64,000 nt of DNA from Trichomonas vaginalis G3 (GCF_026262505.1 NC_067203.1:26641411-26705410); one strand, 5' to 3'. Positions 11,265 through 20,714 are shown, counted from the first letter of the stretch. Notes: generated from the sequence alone by a model not told the origin. Made by a program: numbers and translations.

Positions 11265-12191
11265 TCATTGAATAGGGATAGGAATATTTCTAAGTCTCAA
11301 TGTTGACTTGCTCCTAATCAGTTGGTTGTTCAGTTTCTTTAAAGCAGGCTTAATTATGGACTTACCTGGAACTGCTAACAATGAAGCTCTGAACACAGTA
11401 TTCGGGCTGCCATAATCAATCTTAAAGAAATCATATCCCAATAATTCGTCGACAGTTGGTCTGCAGTCGGGGTTCAACTGAAGACATGCAATGATTACCT
11501 TACGGAGATTCAAATTCTTGATTTCATGCATTGGATAGTTTCCTGTTTTAACAATCTGAATAAAATTCTCTTTTTCCATAGCGAAGAAAGGATAGAAATG
11601 TGTGGCCATAATGAAAAATGTTACACCGATAGACCAAATATCTGCTTTCAATGGGTTATACTTGCCTCTGTTAAAAATTTCTGGTGCCATGTATAGCATT
11701 GTTCCGCGGAAATTGAGATTCTGATTGCTACTATCATAAACAGCGGATAAACCGAAATCACAGCATTTCAGTCTGCCATATCGGTCTATCAGAAAGTTCG
11801 ATAGCTTGATATCATTATGAGCAATGTGCTGGTCATGACATGCTTTAATTGCTTTAAGTATATCACAACAATACTTCTGTAATTGATAATCTGATAAATC
11901 ATGATCTCGAATCAGTTCTGAAAGATCGGATGGGCAAAATTCCATTACTAAATACACATAATGATTGTATCTGAAGGTATTATATAGCCTCAATATGTTG
12001 ATATTATCAAGGGATTTCAATATATCGACCTCTATCTCCATGAATCTCTCTTCTGGAATTCTTTTGATTGCAAATTCTGTATGAAATTACTCTGAATATA
12101 CAAGATATACAATGCCAAATCCACCCTTGGCAATGAGTCTTTGGACAGTGAAACCAATGGAAAGGAGATATTCAGTTTCCCACTCCTCCAT
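11265..12191 (-). pseudogene. Ser/Thr kinase paralog with one in-frame stop, HND type
   Basis: Starting at the ATG at 12191 the frame reads a glycine loop AKGGFG and continues to ...VYSE, then has TAA at codon 35 (12087-12089), then the ATP lysine (FAIKRIPE) and the rest of the kinase: HNDIKLSN, CDFGLS, YMAPE, KADIWSIG and a basic tail. Paralogs have Gln at this codon, so a C-to-T change (CAA to TAA) explains the stop. Everything downstream is intact; a downstream ATG at 12041 could only give a product without the ATP lysine. The Arg of HRD is Asn, and the conserved Pro after the catalytic-loop Lys is Leu, so this copy is also the most divergent at the catalytic loop. Confidence 0.85.
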
Positions 12192-13090
12192 TATTTTTGA
12201 TTAGTCAATTTTGAATGTAAATTCAAGGTTTGTTTCTGAATTAATGATTTTCATTGAATTCAAGAGTATTACATAAATATAATAATATGATAGATATCAA
12301 ATTTTTACGCTATATTCAATTCTGAAATGATCCAATTGCTAATAATTTTTAATATTTTTAATGTGATAACTATGATATACAAAAATAATAAAAAATAAGC
12401 AATAATTATTACGGTAAAATTGAAAAAGTCGTTATGAAAATTTTGTATCATACCATTTGTATTTACAATACAGAATTTATTATTTTTTAAAAGATAAGTA
12501 AAGAATTGAATGCATATTCAATTCGGATTGAATTCCAAAATGTTCAACCAAAAAAATTCAAAGCTTCTAATAGTGAAAAATCTAAAAGATTTTTTAACAA
12601 TCAATCTTACAATTAGCATTATTCTGAATTAATTTAATATAATCCAAAAAAGATAGCAAATATTTGAATAGCAAAAATTTGAATCTCCAAAATCTTATCG
12701 AATTAACATGGATACAAGGGTGATGACGAACAATAAAAAAAAATTATACCGAAATTTACACACATTTCTGTTGATTTAAATCAAAATTCCTTTATAGTGG
12801 ATGTCGGTAACAGAATTTCCTGATGTTAATTTTTTGTTTTATGAATTTTCTTATTCACAAGCTTATTCTTTCCTAGTTTTCATTTGATAATTCAATTGCA
12901 CTGATCCAGATCTAGTATTGTATCCGGTGTTTTTTAAAATTGAATTTTATTTCTGCAAATTTGCATCTGTTATATATTTAGGAGGACATTCTTGAGTATT
13001 TTCTTTTTTATCATAAAGACATTATCGCCAAGCACAAAAATGAAAAAAGCAAGCAGTCAGAGAATAAAAACGATGAATTGACACTTTTCA
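12192..13090. other. AT-rich intergenic region, divergent promoters
   Basis: About 900 bp between the minus-strand kinase and the plus-strand small membrane protein gene, so it must hold both promoters. I see AT-rich sequence with no repeat or RNA gene. Confidence 0.6.
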
Positions 13091-13441
13091 ATGCTGTTCT
13101 TTCTCATTTCACTCATAAAGAGCGCGACCGAAGAAGATACTTGCTCAAACTACAATAGCTCATGCTTGCTTTGTATGGAACACAAAGAAACATGCTTTTA
13201 TTGCTTTGGGAAAACAGAATCTGAAAATAGATGTATTTCATCGCTTGCTCTTAATGAAACAACATGTGACCACGTAACACGACAAACAGATTTAAAGTGT
13301 ATTGAAACACTTGGTGGTGATGCAATACAAATGAACCGATATATAATTGGTTCTGTTGTAATTGCAGTTGCAATTACAGTAGACCTTATTGTTAGATTTT
13401 GCTCAAGGGAAAAAGTTCGTGATGAATATGCTCATCTTTAA
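13091..13441 (+). CDS. small type I membrane protein, PTTG1IP-like
   Basis: A 116-residue protein. Residues 1-12 are a short signal peptide (MLFFLISLIKSA). Residues about 18-75 are Cys-rich, with CSNYNSSCLLC, CFYCFG and later single Cys, a PSI-like pattern matching the ectodomain of PTTG1IP (pituitary tumor-transforming gene 1 interacting protein) homologs. Residues about 83-103 form one transmembrane helix (YIIGSVVIAVAITVDLIV). The short cytosolic tail ends in DEYAHL, a YxxL-type sorting signal. Two NxS/T sites (NSS, NET) lie in the ectodomain. The domain order matches the family, but the level of similarity is modest and I have not aligned it. A role in membrane trafficking is inference. 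Confidence 0.75.
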   Translation: MLFFLISLIKSATEEDTCSNYNSSCLLCMEHKETCFYCFGKTESENRCISSLALNETTCDHVTRQTDLKCIETLGGDAIQMNRYIIGSVVIAVAITVDLIVRFCSREKVRDEYAHL

Positions 13442-13769
13442 TCCAAAAATTTCGATATCATTTTTTATATTTGATATATTATGGAATTGCTATTAGTCAT
13501 TATAGTTATTTACTATTTCAACGTACTTTTACTCTTTTCTCGTTTTCTTTTATTGATAATAAAGCTCTTTGTTATAATAATTTACGTCATTCATACTACA
13601 TTATCAGAAACAACATAACGTTGCTGAGATTTAAGAAATATTTTTAAAATAATATATTGAAAAAAATTATTATTTGAAAATGTAAAAGATAACTTGCATA
13701 TTTATAATTCAATGGTCAGACATATAAAAACATGGAAGAATTTTAAAGAAATTAGTTTTCTTTCAAATA
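13442..13769. other. intergenic region between convergent genes
   Basis: About 330 bp of AT-rich sequence shared as the 3' flank of a plus-strand and a minus-strand gene. No feature is seen. Confidence 0.6.
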
Positions 13770-14456
13770 TTAATGTGAAGGTGGAGGTATCGCAGGTGCT
13801 CCAGGCTTTGCTTTGATAAACAAAGTCATACGAACACCATCACTAGCGCGTACAAAATTAAATTCGAATATTGTATCATTATCAACATCAAATTCAATAA
13901 CGTTATTAAATTTGATTTCTAAATCCTTTGCTGCAATTGATCTATACCTTTCCATAAGTACTTTCATCAATTCAATTTTATTAGAACTCATGACAAGCTC
14001 AGAATTGTAATCAGGCAAGTGAATTACAACAGCATTATCTGTTTCAAGAGATGTAGAAATGAATTCAATGTTTTTGATCTCTACAGGCTCGGGAATTATA
14101 TAAGCGTTTAATCTTGTGTTTGTTATGCAAATATGATTTGTAGTTATAATAAAACCGCAATCTTCCATATGATTACGATTTGTTAGCCTCGTACAGTGGT
14201 CAGCAAAGAATAATTCTTCGGGAGGATCGAACGTATTAAGAATTGTATTTATGCTACTTTCTTCATGAAGTAGTCCTAAGTGATCTCCAATGAATATCTT
14301 GCTTGCTGAGCTTTCACGCCTGTGTTTTTTGCCATTGAAGATCTGATCGGCAGCCTGCTTTTTTCTGATTTCTTCTTGAGTAAGCTCCTGCATTGAGGTT
14401 CGACGATCGACTTTCTTTGGAGAAGGAGTGGCCATCTCCGGCTTGGCAGAAGTCAT
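13770..14456 (-). CDS. myosin-I TH1-like tail domain protein without motor
   Basis: A 228-residue protein. Residues 1-65 are a charged, Ser/Lys-rich leader. Residues about 75-205 follow the myosin class I tail homology 1 (TH1) pattern: RNHMEDCGFIITTNHICI, then a Pro-rich turn before IKNIEFISTSLETDN, the typical VVIHLP strand, a segment ending in LMERYRSIAAKDLEIKF, and a last strand IEFDVDN. In class I myosins this domain binds acidic phospholipids. Here there is no motor, IQ or SH3 part, and the protein ends in a Pro-rich tail (PAIPPPSH). Membrane binding at the cortex is inference. A TCATTA initiator 14 bases upstream supports the start. The call rests on pattern recognition, not a search. 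Confidence 0.65.
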   Translation of the reverse strand: MTSAKPEMATPSPKKVDRRTSMQELTQEEIRKKQAADQIFNGKKHRRESSASKIFIGDHLGLLHEESSINTILNTFDPPEELFFADHCTRLTNRNHMEDCGFIITTNHICITNTRLNAYIIPEPVEIKNIEFISTSLETDNAVVIHLPDYNSELVMSSNKIELMKVLMERYRSIAAKDLEIKFNNVIEFDVDNDTIFEFNFVRASDGVRMTLFIKAKPGAPAIPPPSH

Positions 14457-14466
14457 TTCCGATAAA

Positions 14467-14472
14467 TAATGA
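14467..14472 (-). promoter_or_regulatory. initiator (Inr) for the TH1-like gene
   Basis: TCATTA on the minus strand, with its A about 14 bases before the ATG at 14456. This is a good fit to the trichomonad initiator. Confidence 0.6.
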
Positions 14473-14692
14473 CACTTTTGAATAAATCTTTACATAACTA
14501 AAATTTTTCTAGTTTAAAATCCACCATACTGTTTGTACACTAATTTTTATTGAAAACTTACAGAAAAAATTTTCAGAAAAAGTCCTTTTCTTACTCAATT
14601 TGCAAAAAATAGAATCATCATTCAGATTTTCTTAAAATCACAAAAATAAATGACTTAAAAGATCAGTATCTATCACATTTTATTGTCCTTTT

Positions 14693-14718
14693 AAAATAGC
14701 GTGACTTCACTTTTGACA
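14693..14718 (+). repeat. left inverted repeat of the 1.03-kb element
   Basis: This 26-base arm is perfectly complementary to 15697-15722. It starts 221 bases upstream of the initiator of the TH1-like gene. Confidence 0.8.
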
Positions 14719-14997
14719 GTTTACAAATGTAAAGTGTTGCATCCTTAAAAACTTGGAAATATATACATTCATGAATTATCTTGTATATTAATTGAAAATC
14801 CATAAAACCCTAACAATATTTTTTCTTAAAAAAAACTATAAAAATATAAATAAAATTAATCGTTAAATAAAAATATTTGATATTAGAATTTTATTGGAAA
14901 AATAAAAAACTTAATATTTTAAAGAAATACTTAAATACTTGAATGTTTTCACTTTTCCATTATCATATAGACTCTCAAATTATTAGCCATTTTGGCT

Positions 14998-15056
14998 GAG
15001 AACTATGGTCTGCGAGGTACATAGATAGAATCAGTACCTCGCAGACTATAGTTCTC
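14998..15056. repeat. hairpin 1 of the triple-hairpin block
   Basis: Arms 14998-15020 and 15034-15056 pair over 23 bp with one mismatch, around a 13-base loop. The stem is GC-richer than its surroundings (contains CTGCGAGGTAC). Confidence 0.9.
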
Positions 15057-15059
15057 TAT

Positions 15060-15120
15060 ATGGCGCCGAAAATTTTTGGTGAAATGTCGTCGCATTTCAC
15101 CAAAAATTTTTCGGCGCCAT
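15060..15120. repeat. hairpin 2 of the triple-hairpin block
   Basis: Arms 15060-15086 and 15093-15120 pair over 27 bp with one single-base bulge, around a 6-base loop. The outer end contains GGCGCC on both arms. Only three bases separate it from hairpin 1. Confidence 0.9.
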
Positions 15121-15128
15121 AGGAAGAA

Positions 15129-15177
15129 TTGGAGGGTGTGAGATACTATTACATGCTATAGTACTCACACCCTCCAA
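15129..15177. repeat. hairpin 3 of the triple-hairpin block
   Basis: Arms 15129-15149 and 15158-15177 pair over 20 bp with one bulged base, around an 8-base loop. The stem contains GGAGGGTGTGAG. Eight bases separate it from hairpin 2. Confidence 0.9.
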
Positions 15178-15696
15178 CTCCCAATCAAAATCGCATAAAA
15201 TTTGCTACTTATCTTCAGATTACCTCCCATTATAAAATATATCATTGCTATCTCATTGTACTATATTTCCACCCTATTGTATTTAAAAATATAAAATTTT
15301 TTGATAATATATTTTTATATCTTGAATTTTCAAACAATATATTCACAGATAATATAATGGGAAATCTATCTCAACCTAGCCTTAAAGTACCAAACTCCTG
15401 CTTGCATTCTCACTCACAAATATTAAACATCCATCTCCAAAAAACTAAATTCTTCACAATTTTTTTTAAAATTGAGAACATAAAAAACGTATGCATTCAA
15501 TAATTTAAGATACTAACAAATATTAAAAACTTCAAAATATCAGATATTAACGTTTTTCAATTAAAAAATATCATTTTGCTTTTCAATTCGAACATAAATC
15601 TTAAATATTTTTAATTAATATCTGATTTACAGCATTATTATCCATTTATAAATCTGACAAATAAATAACAAAACCATCAGAAATAATGTCACTTTT

Positions 15697-15722
15697 TGTC
15701 AAAAGTGAAGTCACGCTATTTT
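15697..15722 (-). repeat. right inverted repeat of the 1.03-kb element
   Basis: This 26-base arm is the exact reverse complement of 14693-14718. Its last base touches the stop codon (15723-15725) of the minus-strand glycoprotein gene. Confidence 0.8.
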
Positions 15723-16940
15723 TCATGCACAACACAAAAAGCGGAAATTAATGTCATTTAATGAATCATAGAAACTCATTTGACACGGATCTGGGAAGCT
15801 GTCGATATTATCCTTAGAAATAGGCGAAACTTCTTTTCCTGAAGTCAAAAATGATTCATATTTCTTCGGAGGATTCTTCATTTGGGTTGTTCCAACAACT
15901 GAATAAACACAAACATTTGTGCCCTTCCTGAATTTCGTTTCGTAATTCTGTTTTCCTGCGATTGTTAAAGTAGTATCACATTTAGGTAGCGAAACGTTGT
16001 TGAATACTGTATAATAGACCAATCGTGATGCATTTGAAGTACACATGATCGTAACATAACCTGTTCCTAAGAAAGAAACTCCGACAATTCCGGTGTCACC
16101 GAGAAAATTAAGTTTTGTGTCTCCAACAACAGCCGTGGCCTGAACATCTTCTGTAAAGTTGTAGAAAATAATGTATCTGTTCTTAATTACTGGAAAGACC
16201 TTCAATGTATGTGATACATTTAGAGTTCTATCTCCATGGTAAAAAACAACTTCATACCCTGCGCCAAAATCAAGCTCTACCATGCTTTGGAAGTAATGAC
16301 AAGTGTTCGATAGCGAAAATAGTAATCTTGTATTGCTTTTTGGAGATAATATTGTAACTCCAGCTTTACTACCTGGATTTATTGGGTCTGTTGACGTAAT
16401 GTATTCAACAATAAGAAATGGTGTATAGTAATTCTTGCTTAAAACTGTATCTGAAGTAAGAGTTTCCTGATGAAAAGATTTCATCGAGTATCCATCATAT
16501 ATATTTAGGCGATGATCTGTATTAGTCTCTTTTGTCATGTTTGCTACAATAGACATGTTAGTATTACTGTAAAATATTGAACAATATGATTTGTTCTTTT
16601 CTAAATCCGGTAGTTCGTAAATATATTTATCACCTGCATCTGGTTTGTAAATAAAATCAAATGTGAAACAATGCTTACTGATTTGCATGACAGAATATCT
16701 GAAAAGAAGTGCGTAACCAATAAGACTAATTGTATGATTTCCCTTAGCTTCAATGATTTGTTTCATGGGCTGCCCATCAATTTTCAAAATCTTATCATTT
16801 TCGGGAATAAAAAAATAATCATATTGCTCTGTATTCGAAAAATTAAAATCAAGTGCAAATGTATCTTCCATTTCGTGTTCATAGTAACCAGGCTCGTTAA
16901 CAACAATGGATGAACTCAAATAAACGAAGATAGCGATCAT
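15723..16940 (-). CDS. predicted secreted or surface glycoprotein, unknown family
   Basis: A 405-residue protein. The first 15 residues are a short hydrophobic stretch (MIAIFVYLSSSIVV) that may act as a signal peptide. The rest is hydrophilic, beta-rich looking sequence with many NxS/T sites (NFS, NHT, NMS, NMT, NVS, NFT, NAS) and paired Cys, as expected of an extracellular protein. A segment with LNIYDGYSM recalls a CUB-like strand, but this is weak. No C-terminal transmembrane helix is present, and the protein ends in RFLCCA exactly where the inverted-repeat element begins, so the original C-terminus may have been changed, though the stop would read TGA with or without the element. No family is recognised. 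Confidence 0.65.
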   Translation of the reverse strand: MIAIFVYLSSSIVVNEPGYYEHEMEDTFALDFNFSNTEQYDYFFIPENDKILKIDGQPMKQIIEAKGNHTISLIGYALLFRYSVMQISKHCFTFDFIYKPDAGDKYIYELPDLEKNKSYCSIFYSNTNMSIVANMTKETNTDHRLNIYDGYSMKSFHQETLTSDTVLSKNYYTPFLIVEYITSTDPINPGSKAGVTILSPKSNTRLLFSLSNTCHYFQSMVELDFGAGYEVVFYHGDRTLNVSHTLKVFPVIKNRYIIFYNFTEDVQATAVVGDTKLNFLGDTGIVGVSFLGTGYVTIMCTSNASRLVYYTVFNNVSLPKCDTTLTIAGKQNYETKFRKGTNVCVYSVVGTTQMKNPPKKYESFLTSGKEVSPISKDNIDSFPDPCQMSFYDSLNDINFRFLCCA

Positions 16941-17202
16941 AATAAATTCTTATAAAATTTTGAGAGAATTTTAGCGTTCACAACCGCTAAAATTTTATAT
17001 GACTAATATTTTGAAAGTTTTATCCCTTTAGATATTTCTTGAAGCTTTCATTCATGTTAATCGTCTCAATTTTGATGGCCAAAATTTTTTAAGTTCAAAT
17101 GGATTTAAAACAATCATGCCAAAGACCTCGATGATACATCTTAGACTCTGTCAAATCAAGGTATTATTAAGTTATAACAAGCCCAAAATTGTATCTCAGG
17201 TT
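16941..17202. other. intergenic flank left of the Polinton
   Basis: Host AT-rich DNA upstream of the glycoprotein gene. No feature is seen apart from the target site at its right end. Confidence 0.6.
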
Positions 17203-17207
17203 GATAT
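17203..17207. other. target site duplication, left
   Basis: GATAT, repeated directly at 57957-57961 just outside the other end. A 5-bp duplication fits Polinton integration, which makes 5-6 bp duplications. Confidence 0.8.
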
Positions 17208-17389
17208 AGTTAGTATACATATCTCGTGTACTGTGGCACTGCGTTCCTCCATACGCAATACTTGTGAATTTGACACTTTACAAAACCGTTAACGTATATT
17301 TTACAACACAAACACAAACACCAACTTAACCTTAAATATTTATAAAGCCGCCAACCACTTCACCTCACTACTGTAAAAAATAAACGTTC

Positions 17390-17716
17390 TCACTTACAAA
17401 AGTATTGCAACTCTTCCCATTGCTGTGCTTCACACAATAGTTCATATTCTTCAGTATCGCTGCTGTCGCTCCAATCGTCAGAGTCAAAGTCACTGTCAAA
17501 ATAAATGTTAGTAAGTTTTGACAAAGCTAATGAAACACGTTTACCGTTTGTATCGTATGCTTGTATAAACTTTCCATTCTTCATTCCTTCATAAACGCTC
17601 AAACTAACTTTACCCTTTCTCCCTCGTATCTGATAGAATGTATTTTCACGAGGAACGAAGAACAAATTCTTGAACTCATGACCGTTGTAGTTTGTTATCT
17701 CAATAGTTTTCGTCAT
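17390..17716 (-). CDS. TIR-encoded 108-residue Polinton gene, left copy
   Basis: This protein is identical to the one at 57448-57774 in the right TIR. It has a basic beta-rich first half (YQIRGRKGKVSLSVYEG) and an acidic Ser/Asp-rich stretch (FDSDFDSDDWSDSSD) near residues 75-90. No family is recognised. Lying inside the inverted repeat, it is carried twice by the element and points outward-in from each end. Confidence 0.7.
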   Translation of the reverse strand: MTKTIEITNYNGHEFKNLFFVPRENTFYQIRGRKGKVSLSVYEGMKNGKFIQAYDTNGKRVSLALSKLTNIYFDSDFDSDDWSDSSDTEEYELLCEAQQWEELQYFCK

Positions 17717-17816
17717 TTATATAAAATAAAATAAAAAATTATATAAAAATAAACTTAAAATTAATGATATCACCACCCTCACACGTATGAAAACATAGCG
17801 CAAAAATAAATTTAGG

Positions 17817-17872
17817 TGAAGTGGTGAAATCTCACCTGTTTTCTCACCTCTTTTTTCACCTCATGAATTCAT
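17817..17872. repeat. AGGTGA intergenic hairpin, left TIR
   Basis: Stacked AGGTGA and TCACCT segments can fold on themselves. The same pattern recurs after many genes of this element. Confidence 0.65.
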
Positions 17873-17876
17873 TGCT

Positions 17877-18113
17877 TTATAACTCTCTTCCTTTCTCCAA
17901 CTCTTCTAACTTCTTCCTAAGTTCAGCAATGTTGTCCTCATGAAGTTTAATCTTCCTTAATATACCTTCTCTATCTAATGGTTGCTTTATCTTTCTAAAC
18001 TGAACTCTACCATCCTTCATAGTATGAACGTAAAAACCTTCTGGAACCGCTCCTGATTTAATGTATTCTACCAAAAATTTTTGTTTCATTGCTTCAGTGA
18101 CTTTAGTCGTCAT
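17877..18113 (-). CDS. Polinton small coiled-coil protein (78 aa)
   Basis: Residues about 1-45 are a compact basic part and residues 48-78 a heptad-patterned helix (ILRKIKLHEDNIAELRKK) predicted to form a coiled coil. It lies just inside the left TIR. No family is recognised; a structural or regulatory role in the element is a guess. Confidence 0.6.
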   Translation of the reverse strand: MTTKVTEAMKQKFLVEYIKSGAVPEGFYVHTMKDGRVQFRKIKQPLDREGILRKIKLHEDNIAELRKKLEELEKGREL

Positions 18114-18161
18114 TTTACTCTAAATAAAATGTTCAAATAAAATAAAACTAACATTATTTTT

Positions 18162-18619
18162 TCAGTAAGGAAACGCAGGAGTTTTACGATTTATTTGAGG
18201 CGTAGGTTCTGGTTTAAATGTTGGAGTCGGTTTAGGAGTTGACTTTTGAACAGGAGTTTGTACTTCCATAGGTTCAGGAGTCATTGAAGGTTTTGCTTGT
18301 GAAGGCGTTGGTTTTGGCGATGGTGTCGGAGTTTGTTCAAATTCAGCTACTTCAGTATTATTTATAACATTTGCTTTATTTCTTTTCAACATCATAACTG
18401 CTCCTGCTGTAGCTAGCAAACCTAGTGGGAGACCATATCTTATATAAGGACTTGACCAAATGCTATTTTTGACAGGAGCTGGTGGAACACCTAACCTTGG
18501 TGAGACTGCTCTTTGCCATTGTGCAGCTCGTAAGAAATATTCAATAGGTGCTCCATAATCGTTGGTAAAGTTTGTTTCATAGATGGTGAAGGTTCACGAG
18601 AGCTTGATGAAGAACTCAT
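18162..18619 (-). pseudogene. Polinton membrane protein with Pro/Thr-rich tail (fossil part)
   Basis: A Ser-rich start is followed by a hydrophobic helix (YGLPLGLLATAGAVMML) and a long tail of Pro-Thr-Pro repeats. The layout suggests a single-pass membrane protein. No family is recognised. This half of the element is broken. Confidence 0.5.
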
Positions 18620-18649
18620 TTATAAGCTTTAAAAATAAACGTTCATCCT

Positions 18650-20203
18650 TTATTCCTCACTGTCGTCAGTTGCTAAGTTATAGTCGTCAAGTCTTATTAT
18701 TGGTATGCCTGACTGTCTTACTTGTATTGCAAAGCAACAATCCTCATAAATCCAATAAGTGGCTTTGGTACATTTTCAGTTGCTAGTTCAATAGGTCCTT
18801 TAACAGACAATTTGTATGTTATTGGAGCAGTAGATGTTTGACCTGCTGGAAGCAAAAGTCCACTTCTGTTGGAAAACCACATAAGAAATGGGTGTTGTCA
18901 TAGCTATCCATTTATGTTCCACACTACCATCATCCACCAATGACCTCATAACATCTTCATTAAATCTATCATATCATTGTTTGTATTGCAAGCGTTCGCA
19001 ACCATTTCATAAAATACAGGTCCATATGATTTTTCAGGTTCTGCAGCATATTTCCATAAGCTCCCATGGAAAGCTGAAGATATTTAAACTTAGGGTTCTC
19101 AAAATTAACATAATAGTTGTCTTTCTTTCTAAATAGTGCCCAAATACTTTTAACATTAATAGGAGTATAAGCTGCTGTAAATGTTGCACTTGAACTATCT
19201 GTATTCTTTGAATGAACCGTCCCATAGGAATCCAATCCATAACTTTAACAGGAAAACATAAAGCCTCGTTTGTATAATGTTCTACAAGTTCTGTATAAAT
19301 TTAGGGTCTAAAGAGAATGACTTTGGATGAATGAAACATTCATTAAAATCCATCTTTGTTCGAAATAGTTGCTGGGTTACAGTTGTAATAGTAACTGTTC
19401 CACTAGCTTCTATTGCCTTCGTTATCATAGTGAATGGTTCATTCCATGGAACAATTATTTGTCGGTGGATTTGAATCTGAAGCAATGCACTTTAAGAGTT
19501 GGATTGAAAGCAATGATATCATTTACAAGATATGATGTGCATTGTAAGGCGTCGCTACTGAACTTTACTTTAAGTGAATTTTCCTGCAAAAGCTGGAAAA
19601 TCGTAGCTTCTAATGGAAGGAATCTTCTAACAGGAATTCTTAACGAAGCTTAAAATCAAATTTTTTCCTGCTGTAAGGACCACTAACAATTTGTCCTGTT
19701 CTGCATGTTCCCGAATGACTCCATACATCTTCATGTCGAGTCTTTGAAAAAACATCTACTTCTTTATTTGTTCGGTAGTTTGTGAGTTTGAAGTTATATA
19801 TGCTTCTTCTCTTGCGTTGTCTTGAGAATATACGATACGACCATTTGCAAGGATTTGATATCCAGCAACTGCATAGAAAGCGTCATCGAAACCAATCCAA
19901 AATCCTGGTGGGTTTGTTTTATTGGAACCTGAACCAATTTCTTTATCTACAATAAATTGACCTTCCATTTTATACGTAATGAATGTATTTGTAAAGGTCC
20001 AACATATTTTCACCAGGAGGTGAGAGATTGAATGTTACCCATGTGTTATCTTTAGCAGTTCCAGGTTGTGATGGAATCTTTGCGTCAGAATATTTTCTAT
20101 TAGTGTCACCAATTTGAACTGCATTGTCTATGATATCGAAATATGAGCGAATCTGATGAATATGCTCTGCTGGAGTAAATTCGTTTAACTGTTCGTTCTG
20201 CAT
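18650..20203 (-). pseudogene. Polinton major capsid protein region (fossil part)
   Basis: The region encodes beta-rich segments typical of the double jelly-roll capsid of Polintons, including WVTFNLSPPGENMLDLYKY near the start and GYQILANGRIVYSQDN later. Size (about 1.55 kb) and place near one end, next to a minor-capsid-like gene, agree. Identification is by segment pattern. The region is broken in several places. Confidence 0.6.
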
Positions 20204-20230
20204 GTATTTACTTCAGATAAAAATATCTAT

Positions 20231-20668
20231 TTACTTCATTATTCTCACTCTTCTTCTTGGCATTCGTGGTGGAAGTTGTTCTTGACATTTTCAATGAACT
20301 GTACATTCTCTTTTGTCTCAACTTCTTTCACTGGTGGGTCAGGGTTCTTTGACTCGGTTTGTTTTTCAATGAAATTCACGAACTTTGCAATAAGCTCTTG
20401 GTTCGTTATTGAAAGAAACATCTGGCTTCTTTTCTTCTGGTTCTATTGACTTTTCAGTTTGAAACAGAAGGTTTTATATGGGCTTCGTGGACTTCACCCT
20501 TGCCATGCACCTTAATTGTTTGTCGCTCTCTGCATTCGCTAATGGTACCTTTTCTTTTCTTACGTATATTTTACCATCTTTACTCTGACTTACGTAATAG
20601 AAAGGATGTTGTATTCCTCTTGCGTCATTTAATATAATAGACTCTCGCTCTGATTTTGACAAGCTCAT
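20231..20668 (-). pseudogene. Polinton small gene of unknown function (fossil part)
   Basis: It starts with MSLSKSERESI and ends in a basic MPRRRVRIMK tail. The middle is Lys/Glu/Pro-rich. No family is recognised. Confidence 0.4.
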
Positions 20669-20714
20669 TTTACATCGGTTAAAGTTTTAATTTAGTTTTT
20701 TTATCTGCAGTCAA

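Larger units (their letters stand above)
14693..15722. mobile_element. unclassified non-coding element with 26-bp inverted ends
   Basis: The 26 bases at 14693-14718 and at 15697-15722 are perfect inverted repeats of each other (AAAATAGCGTGACTTC, then ACTTTTGACA). Between them lie 978 bp with no open frame, AT-rich except for three successive long hairpins in the middle. No clear target duplication is seen; flanks are T-rich, which hides short ones. The right end lies flush against the stop codon of the glycoprotein gene. The layout suggests a MITE-like, non-autonomous DNA transposon, but no known family is recognised. It could also be a structured regulatory or RNA locus. Confidence 0.55.
17208..17893 (+). 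repeat. Polinton A left terminal inverted repeat (686 bp)
   Basis: It matches the reverse complement of 57271-57956 over the whole length wherever I compared them, including the gene inside. The outer end is AGTTAGTATAC, starting with AG as Polinton ends commonly do. Confidence 0.9.

Noticed and set aside
7287-12089. Reassigned stop codon as an explanation of the two kinase stops
   Set aside because: Other genes here end normally at TAA, and trichomonads are known to use the standard code.
15060-15120. Hairpin 2 as a member of the Polinton double-hairpin family because of its GGCGCC
   Set aside because: Stem length of 27 bp, loop size and context are quite different.
18650-20203. Several short plus-strand open frames over the capsid region
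   Set aside because: They oppose the minus-strand capsid-like segments and show no domain pattern.
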